DNA from: an uncultured Spongiibacteraceae bacterium
Lineage (GTDB): Bacteria > Pseudomonadota > Gammaproteobacteria > Pseudomonadales > Dasaniaceae
DNA length: 11,455 nucleotides
Assembly (NCBI GenBank): GCA_937969395.1
Contig: CALBVI010000118.1
Coordinates: 1 to 11,455, forward strand
Direction of reading: 5' to 3'
A program made the position numbers and the translations under genes. Below the pieces are notes generated by a model. The model was not told the origin of the DNA, did no database searches, and saw only the letters and a list, made by a program, of their open reading frames with translations. This document shows, in pieces, positions 6,646 through 11,455 of the stretch. Every line of letters starts with the position of its first letter. The stretch's first letter is position 1.

Positions 6646-7051
6646 GATTTATTGACCGTTTTTTTAATTTTACTATGGCGAGCCATCATTTTTCTTCAGT
6701 CTGAGTTAATTATAAACTCTCGTTAATAAGCCATCATAACCTAAATAGATTCGTTGTTTTAGTGAGAAGAGCTGAATAGCTGTCATCAACATATTTACAA
6801 GTGATAATAAAAATATTCACCTATATAGGCAGAAATACGATCGATTAATGCATAACTACTCGGTTTATTCGCACTTTCTTCACTTCGTTCGAAAACTAAT
6901 ACTTATAATAAAAATGCAAACTGCTATTCACAATTCACAGTATGTTCTGCTAATAAAAATAATAGATAAGCGTCATCATTTATGGATATAGATCTATTGT
7001 CTGAATGTTATTCCCTCACAAGAAGTCTATGCATCAATTAGGAGAAATATA
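6646..7051. other. 406-bp AT-rich intergenic region, divergent, no gene seen
   Basis: This gap separates the divergent starts of the aquaporin and YHYH genes. I saw no convincing coding frame and no RNA gene. It holds two perfect 10-bp palindromes, CCTATATAGG (6820-6829) and ATAGATCTAT (6988-6997), and AGCCATCAT twice (6681-6689 and 6730-6738). A perfect TATAAT faces the aquaporin gene at 6709-6714. AGGAGA just before 7052 is the ribosome site of the YHYH gene. Promoters for both genes must lie here. Confidence 0.5.
6709..6714 (-). promoter_or_regulatory. Candidate -10 box (TATAAT) for the aquaporin gene
   Basis: The minus strand reads TATAAT here, 63 bases upstream of the aquaporin start codon. 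With a 17-base spacer the -35 hexamer would be ATGATG (3 of 6 matches to TTGACA), so the promoter would be weak or activator-dependent. The region is AT-rich, so a chance match is possible. Confidence 0.25.
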
Positions 7052-8575
7052 ATGAAAAAAAATTTAATCGCTATAAGTTGTTTATTGGGAGGCGCGCTGT
7101 TTACTCTAAACAGTTTTGCTGCACCGGAGGCACCTGAACTATCCGTGGTTACTAATGGATTAACTGCGACTCTAAGCTGGACAGCGTCAGAGGGAGCTGA
7201 CGGTTACAAACTTGTATACGCACCCGCAGGACAAAAACGTGCGCGCACCAGTACGGCCAATATGGGCGATGCACTAACCTTTAGTGCGACATTACGCGAT
7301 CGAACTTCGTTGCAAGTCAGTATCGTAGCCTATGATGAAACTGGCCGCAGCCCGGCATCTAACGTTGAAACATTTACCGTCTACAATACTCACGCTCCCT
7401 CTTCTGATCTGGTTAATGACTGGATCGTCAATGAAGATAATACCCGTTCAACTAATATTTATGAAAGCAGTACTTCTAACGTTGGTGTCTTAGTTAATAT
7501 CGAAACGGTTACTGAAGCTGATGATGGTAGCAGCGTGATTGTTACTGGATCGGGTATCCCAAATTATCGCAAAGTTGTTGATCGCGATGTTTTAGAATAT
7601 CTTAACGCTTTTGATTCAAGTGCTTTTTCAGATGGCGTTGGCACGACTGTTTCACGTGGTGATGTCGTTGAATTTGGGCAGGATGTTGGCTTTGCTTTAG
7701 CCGGTAGCCAACCATCGTGCGAAGAGACTGGCGGTGTTGGCTACTGGCCACCTGGTCCCGATTGCCCAAGTGATCGAAATAAGTCTATTGAATTAACAAC
7801 CACACCTACGGCAAGCACTCAATCTTGTGAGACAGGCCTTAGCAGCATCGGCTACTTAGTTAATGGTACTTCTGTTTATAACTGGGAAGATGGGCAATCT
7901 GAGAACGATATTTGGCAGCGTAATGCGCCAGTATTCGAAGAAAATGCTATGGATATCTGTGGTGGTCATGCAGCAATGGGCGACTATCATCACCACTTCA
8001 ACCCACAATGTTTATCCGATATGTTGAAAGACCGTGGACAAGCCCATTCCCCAGTTTACGGCTATGCTTCTGATAGTTATCCTATTTACGGCCCTTGGTA
8101 TGCTCGCGGTGTTTTAGCGACTAGTTCATGGGTGGCGCGTGATTATGATGATGAACTAGTGGGCTGTGAAGATGGTCAACGTAGTTGCGTTATGGTTGAT
8201 GAATATACGCCAGAATTAGGCACTATACCTGCGTCTACACAGGGCTATGATACCGATTATGATGATGGCCGAGCTGTTCGAGAGTCCGGTGTTTATTACG
8301 AAGATATGTACTATGACGCATCTTTAGCTAGAAAGGGCGGTAAATATCTTGATGAACACAACGGTCATGATCACGATGAAATCGGTTATCACTACCATAT
8401 CACCGTCACTAAAGAGAAAGGTGGAGATTTAACACCTGCATTCCCTTACAACATTGGGCCAACTTATTACGGCGAGGTAGAGTGTTTTGCTGGACCTCCT
8501 GGTGGTGGTCCTGGTGGACCTCCACCTGAAGGTGAAATGCCTACAGATGAGCCTGAAGAAGTACCCGCAACGTAA
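7052..8575 (+). CDS. Secreted FN3 + YHYH-domain protein
   Basis: The 507-residue product starts with a standard signal peptide (Lys2, Lys3, a hydrophobic core, likely cleavage after Ser-Phe-Ala near residue 23). Residues ~28-112 form a fibronectin type III-like domain (LSWTASEGADGYKLVY, then LQVSIVAYDETGRSPAS). The rest matches the YHYH domain: CGGHAAMGDYHHHFNPQC (303-320), an SYPIYGPW segment, and HNGHDHDEIGYHYH (436-449) with the name-giving YHYH at 446-449. Eight cysteines remain after the signal (223, 238, 259, 303, 320, 372, 379, 478), an even number compatible with disulfides in an extracytoplasmic protein. The dense histidines suggest metal binding, which is inference. The C-terminal ~30 residues are Gly/Pro-rich and acidic. 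AGGAGA about seven bases upstream fixes the start. Function is not established. Confidence 0.88.
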   Translation: MKKNLIAISCLLGGALFTLNSFAAPEAPELSVVTNGLTATLSWTASEGADGYKLVYAPAGQKRARTSTANMGDALTFSATLRDRTSLQVSIVAYDETGRSPASNVETFTVYNTHAPSSDLVNDWIVNEDNTRSTNIYESSTSNVGVLVNIETVTEADDGSSVIVTGSGIPNYRKVVDRDVLEYLNAFDSSAFSDGVGTTVSRGDVVEFGQDVGFALAGSQPSCEETGGVGYWPPGPDCPSDRNKSIELTTTPTASTQSCETGLSSIGYLVNGTSVYNWEDGQSENDIWQRNAPVFEENAMDICGGHAAMGDYHHHFNPQCLSDMLKDRGQAHSPVYGYASDSYPIYGPWYARGVLATSSWVARDYDDELVGCEDGQRSCVMVDEYTPELGTIPASTQGYDTDYDDGRAVRESGVYYEDMYYDASLARKGGKYLDEHNGHDHDEIGYHYHITVTKEKGGDLTPAFPYNIGPTYYGEVECFAGPPGGGPGGPPPEGEMPTDEPEEVPAT

Positions 8576-8598
8576 CAACATCGCAAAAAGGGCTTTAT

Positions 8599-8639
8599 AA
8601 AAAAACCGGCAGAATGAGTTTCATTTTGCCGGTTTTTTT
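8599..8639. terminator. Strong bidirectional intrinsic terminator
   Basis: AAAAAAACCGGCA (8599-8611) pairs perfectly with TGCCGGTTTTTTT (8627-8639). The interior extends the stem by six more pairs (one G-U), leaving the loop GTT at 8618-8620, for 19 pairs in all. It has a T run after the stem on both strands, so it can end transcription of the YHYH gene (plus; 23 bases past its stop) and of glmS (minus; 37 bases past its stop). Confidence 0.93.
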
Positions 8640-8649
8640 ATTTAAAAGA

Positions 8650-8715
8650 TTTTTAATTAATACGAATATTATAAAACTATTCCACAGTAACAGACTTCGC
8701 CAAGTTGCGTGGCTG
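8650..8715 (-). other. Predicted attTn7 region at the glmS 3' end (unoccupied)
   Basis: Tn7-family elements with TnsD recognise the last codons of glmS and insert about 25 bp past its stop. Here the protein end, [11 protein letters not shown], is the conserved target-coding segment, and the expected insertion point is near 8652, between the glmS stop and the terminator. No Tn7 ends or tns genes are present on this side, so the site appears empty. The assignment follows from established Tn7 biology; the exact base is an estimate. Confidence 0.5.
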
Positions 8716-10506
8716 ATCAACATCCGTACCTTTAAGTACCGCAACGTGATAAGACAATAACTGTAGAGGAATAGTATAAACAATCGGTGCAATCGCATCG
8801 TGAACATGCGGCACGTTGATTAAACTAATATTATCACCAGAAAAACCTGAATCTTTATCTGCAAAAACAAATAACTCGCCACCGCGAGCTTGAACTTCTT
8901 CGAGATTGGATTTTAATTTTTCTAGCAATTCATTATTTGGTGCAACGGCAACGATAGGCATATCACTATCAACCAAGGCTAGTGGGCCGTGCTTTAATTC
9001 ACCAGCAGCGTAACTCTCAGCATGAATATAGGATATTTCCTTGAGCTTTAACGCACCTTCCATCGCGATTGGCCACTGTGCACCGCGACCTAAAAATAAT
9101 GCGTGATGTTTATCTGCAAAAGCTTGTGACATCTTTTCAATAGCAGGATCTAGCTCTAATGTTTTTTCTAATATTGCTGGCAAACCGTGTAGCGCTTTGA
9201 CAATGTCTGCCTCTTCTTCGACACTTAAGCCATGACGACGACCTAGAGCAACCGTTAAGATCATTAGTGCAACTAACTGCGTAGTAAATGCTTTGGTAGA
9301 AGCAACACCGATTTCTGGACCTGCTTCAGTCATTAATGCCAAATCAGATTCTCTGACTAATGAACTCTGCGCAACATTACAAATTGTCATCGTTGACGCA
9401 TAGCCTAAAGTTTTTGCTAAGCGAAGCGCTGCTAAAGAATCTGCTGTTTCACCTGACTGAGAAATCGTTAGTAACAATGTATCAGGCTGGACAACAAATT
9501 TTCGGTAACGGAACTCACTCGCCACTTCGACACGGCATGGAACGCCGGCAATGCCTTCAATCCAATACTGTGCAACCATGCCAGCATGATAGCTAGTGCC
9601 ACAAGCGACAATTTGTACCGCTTTAGTTTTATCTAAAATAGCTTTTGCTTCGGTACCAAAGGCCTGTTCTAAAATTTTGTCTTTCGCTAATCGACCTTGT
9701 AATGTGTTGCGGATAACATCTGGCTGCTCATAAGTTTCTTTGAGCATATAGTGGCGATATTTTCCTTTATTAGCCGCTTCTGCTTTATCAGTTAAATGTA
9801 ATACTTCACGCTCAACATCATTACCGTCTTGATCCCAAATACTATAACTGTCAGGGGTGATTTCTGCGAAGTCACCTTCATCAAGATAGATAAATTTATC
9901 GGTTACCTGGCGCAGAGCTAATTGATCTGATGCTAAGAAATTTTCGCCAATACCTAAACCTAAAACTAATGGGCTACCGCTGCGAGCACAAATAATTCTT
10001 TCTGGTTCATCTTTATTTATAACAGCTAAGCCAAAAGCACCGTCTAATTTTTTCACCGAAGCATAAACCGCTTCTTTTAAATTTAAACCGGTCGTTAATT
10101 GCTGATGAACTAAATGAACAATGGTTTCAGTATCTGTTTGTGATTTAAATACATAACCCGCTTGCGTAAGTTCTTCACGAAGCTGTTCATGGTTTTCAAT
10201 AATGCCGTTATGAACTAGTGCGATTTGATCTGCTGAAATATGAGGGTGGGCATTTTCTTCTGATGGCTTACCGTGTGTCGCCCAACGCGTATGTGCAATG
10301 CCGGTATGACCTAATAATGGCTCAACATTTACCGCTTCATCTAACATAGCCACTTTGCCAATTCGCTTGTGACTAGCAATAACACCATTTTCATCAAGTA
10401 TGGCTAAACCCGCAGAATCATAGCCGCGGTATTCCAATCGCTTTAAGCCTTCAACCAAAATACCAGAAATTTCTCTTCGCGCTGCTGCGCCAACAATGCC
10501 ACACAT
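8677..10506 (-). CDS. glmS: Glutamine--fructose-6-phosphate aminotransferase (isomerizing)
   Basis: The 609-residue enzyme makes glucosamine-6-phosphate from fructose-6-phosphate and glutamine, the first step towards UDP-GlcNAc. The start MCGIVG exposes Cys2 as the N-terminal nucleophile of the glutaminase domain (~1-240), which also carries RWATHG (74-79) and HNGIIEN. Two SIS sugar-isomerase domains follow, with [13 protein letters not shown] and STKAFTTQL in the first and [19 protein letters not shown] in the second. The end, [13 protein letters not shown], is canonical and the length equals that of the E. coli enzyme. The ribosome site AAGGAAAG sits about six bases before ATG 10506. The gene lies 69 bp downstream of glmU on the same strand, so co-transcription is likely, ending at the hairpin at 8599-8639. 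I saw no glmS riboswitch, which is expected for a gammaproteobacterium. Confidence 0.98.
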   Translation of the reverse strand: MCGIVGAAARREISGILVEGLKRLEYRGYDSAGLAILDENGVIASHKRIGKVAMLDEAVNVEPLLGHTGIAHTRWATHGKPSEENAHPHISADQIALVHNGIIENHEQLREELTQAGYVFKSQTDTETIVHLVHQQLTTGLNLKEAVYASVKKLDGAFGLAVINKDEPERIICARSGSPLVLGLGIGENFLASDQLALRQVTDKFIYLDEGDFAEITPDSYSIWDQDGNDVEREVLHLTDKAEAANKGKYRHYMLKETYEQPDVIRNTLQGRLAKDKILEQAFGTEAKAILDKTKAVQIVACGTSYHAGMVAQYWIEGIAGVPCRVEVASEFRYRKFVVQPDTLLLTISQSGETADSLAALRLAKTLGYASTMTICNVAQSSLVRESDLALMTEAGPEIGVASTKAFTTQLVALMILTVALGRRHGLSVEEEADIVKALHGLPAILEKTLELDPAIEKMSQAFADKHHALFLGRGAQWPIAMEGALKLKEISYIHAESYAAGELKHGPLALVDSDMPIVAVAPNNELLEKLKSNLEEVQARGGELFVFADKDSGFSGDNISLINVPHVHDAIAPIVYTIPLQLLSYHVAVLKGTDVDQPRNLAKSVTVE

Positions 10507-10575
10507 AATCTTTCCTTCGCTTATTTTTAGCTTGTTTCTAATTTATTGGTTGCTTGATAAATAGAAAATAAATCA

Positions 10576-11455
10576 TTATTTTTTAACGGGTTTCTTCCAG
10601 TTATCAATATTGCGTTGCTTGCCACGGGCAACACTTAACTGGTCAGTTTTAACATCACTGGTAATCGTTGAGCCTGCACCAACGGTTGCGCCAGCATCTA
10701 TTGTTACAGGTGCAACTAAAGCGCTATTAGATCCAATAAAAACACCATCACCGATAATGGTTTTAAACTTATTCACGCCATCATAATTACAGGTAATCGT
10801 ACCTGCGCCAATATTAACACCGGCACCAACTTCACTATCACCCACGTAACTTAGGTGATTAATTTTACTACCGGCTCCAAGAGTGGTTTTCTTTGTCTCG
10901 ACAAAGTTACCTACTTTCGCTTTCTCAGCCAGTTTACTGCCGGGGCGTAATCTCGCGAAAGGACCGATATCACAATTTTCTGCGACCTCTGCTTGCTCTA
11001 ATACGCTATTGGCTTTTATAACCGTGCCAGCACCGATCGTTGAATTTTCAATAACACAATTTGGACCGATTACCACGTCATCAGCAATGCTTACTTTACC
11101 AATAAAGACGCAATTGGTATCGATAAAGATATCTTGGCCAATGGTTAATTCTCCGCGAACATCAATACGCGCAGGATCAGCTAAGGTAGCGCCATCAGCC
11201 ATTAGTTGTTTGGCTTTCTGTTGCTGATAATGACGCTCTAAACCGGCAACTTGTTCGCGATTATTAGCGCCTTCCACTTCCATTGCTGATTTTGGGTGTT
11301 GCGCAGTTACTGACATACCATCAGCGACGGCCATGGCAATAATGTCGGTTAAATAATATTCACCCTGAGCATTTTCTGATGATAATGTTGGCAGCCATTG
11401 ATTTAACTTGGCTGCCGGTACGGCCAAAATACCTGTATTTACTTCATTGATTTTG
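10576..11455 (-). CDS. glmU: Bifunctional GlmU (GlcNAc-1-P uridyltransferase / GlcN-1-P acetyltransferase), N-terminus cut by window edge
   Basis: The frame is open to the right edge and gives about 292 residues, roughly the last two thirds of the ~455-residue family length. It begins within the uridyltransferase domain at [14 protein letters not shown], where NTG matches the conserved segment near residue 169 of E. coli GlmU, so the true start lies outside the window. [12 protein letters not shown] and EVEGANNR follow. The left-handed beta-helix acetyltransferase domain contains [28 protein letters not shown] (catalytic His and Tyr), [14 protein letters not shown] and NKFKTIIGD, and the protein ends RPVKK. 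GlmU acts just after GlmS (and GlmM) to make UDP-GlcNAc in the cytoplasm. In many gammaproteobacteria glmU-glmS follows the atp operon, which would then lie to the right of this window. Confidence 0.97.
   Translation of the reverse strand, partial: KINEVNTGILAVPAAKLNQWLPTLSSENAQGEYYLTDIIAMAVADGMSVTAQHPKSAMEVEGANNREQVAGLERHYQQQKAKQLMADGATLADPARIDVRGELTIGQDIFIDTNCVFIGKVSIADDVVIGPNCVIENSTIGAGTVIKANSVLEQAEVAENCDIGPFARLRPGSKLAEKAKVGNFVETKKTTLGAGSKINHLSYVGDSEVGAGVNIGAGTITCNYDGVNKFKTIIGDGVFIGSNSALVAPVTIDAGATVGAGSTITSDVKTDQLSVARGKQRNIDNWKKPVKK

Noticed and set aside
6801-6820. GTGA-N12-TCAC as a CRP- or FNR-like site
   Set aside because: CRP needs a 6-base spacer and FNR sites have different half-sites; the interior is not symmetric.
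8491-8535. GGT/CCT-rich microrepeat as a functional DNA repeat
   Set aside because: It is explained by the Gly/Pro-rich C-terminal tail of the YHYH protein.
8595-8807. Possible small minus-strand gene overlapping the glmS 3' end
   Set aside because: It runs through the end of glmS in another frame and across the terminator hairpin; its product resembles no family and it has no ribosome site.
10883-11227. Plus-strand reading frame inside glmU
   Set aside because: It is antisense to the glmU beta-helix domain, and long antisense frames are common opposite such repeats.
11425-11427. TTG at 11427 as the start of glmU
   Set aside because: The frame continues upstream to the window edge as KINEVNTGI, which is conserved GlmU sequence, so the true start is outside the window.
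1-11455. CRISPR array, tRNA, rRNA or insertion sequence
   Set aside because: No spaced identical repeats, tRNA-like cloverleaf, rRNA segment, transposase or flanking inverted repeats were seen by eye.

Overview
This window looks like chromosomal DNA of a marine-type gammaproteobacterium. The strongest pointers are an adjacent glmU-glmS pair, a divergent finR-like/fpr pair as known from Pseudomonas, a DUF4382 lipoprotein facing a DUF4159 protein, and AT-leaning codon use. A Cellvibrionales/Spongiibacteraceae-like source would fit, but that is inference. The window begins inside one gene and ends inside another; nothing points to a plasmid or prophage.

Left part (1-2720). A Fic-domain protein (probable AMP-transferase family) runs off the left edge on the minus strand. 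Next is a FinR-like LysR regulator (minus), divergent across 192 bp from fpr (plus), a ferredoxin-NADP+ reductase. By analogy with Pseudomonas this is a redox or oxidative-stress regulatory unit. A weak hairpin follows fpr.

Middle part (2726-6645). A DUF4382 lipoprotein (minus) and a secreted DUF4159 protein (plus) diverge from a shared 198-bp region that carries a near-perfect direct repeat. The DUF4159 gene ends tail to tail with a glutathione S-transferase-like gene, sharing the TTAA at their stops. Upstream of the transferase are four degenerate 16-bp units and one perfect DnaA-box sequence. Then come a small SMI1/KNR4 (SUKH-fold) protein without a toxin partner and an aquaporin-family channel. 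Aquaporin, SUKH and transferase all read on the minus strand and could be partly co-transcribed.

Right part (6646-11455). A 406-bp AT-rich region leads into a secreted FN3 + YHYH-domain protein (plus). A strong bidirectional hairpin terminator separates it from glmS (minus), which lies 69 bp downstream of glmU (minus, cut by the right edge). GlmU and GlmS supply UDP-GlcNAc for peptidoglycan and LPS. The 3' end of glmS is the expected Tn7 target (attTn7) and appears unoccupied.

I found no multi-gene system I can call new with confidence. The items most worth a second look are the YHYH secreted protein, the DUF4382/DUF4159 divergent pair with its repeat, the aquaporin with an atypical predicted selectivity filter, and the Fic protein with an altered residue in its inhibitory motif. 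No rRNA, tRNA, CRISPR array or insertion sequence was seen.
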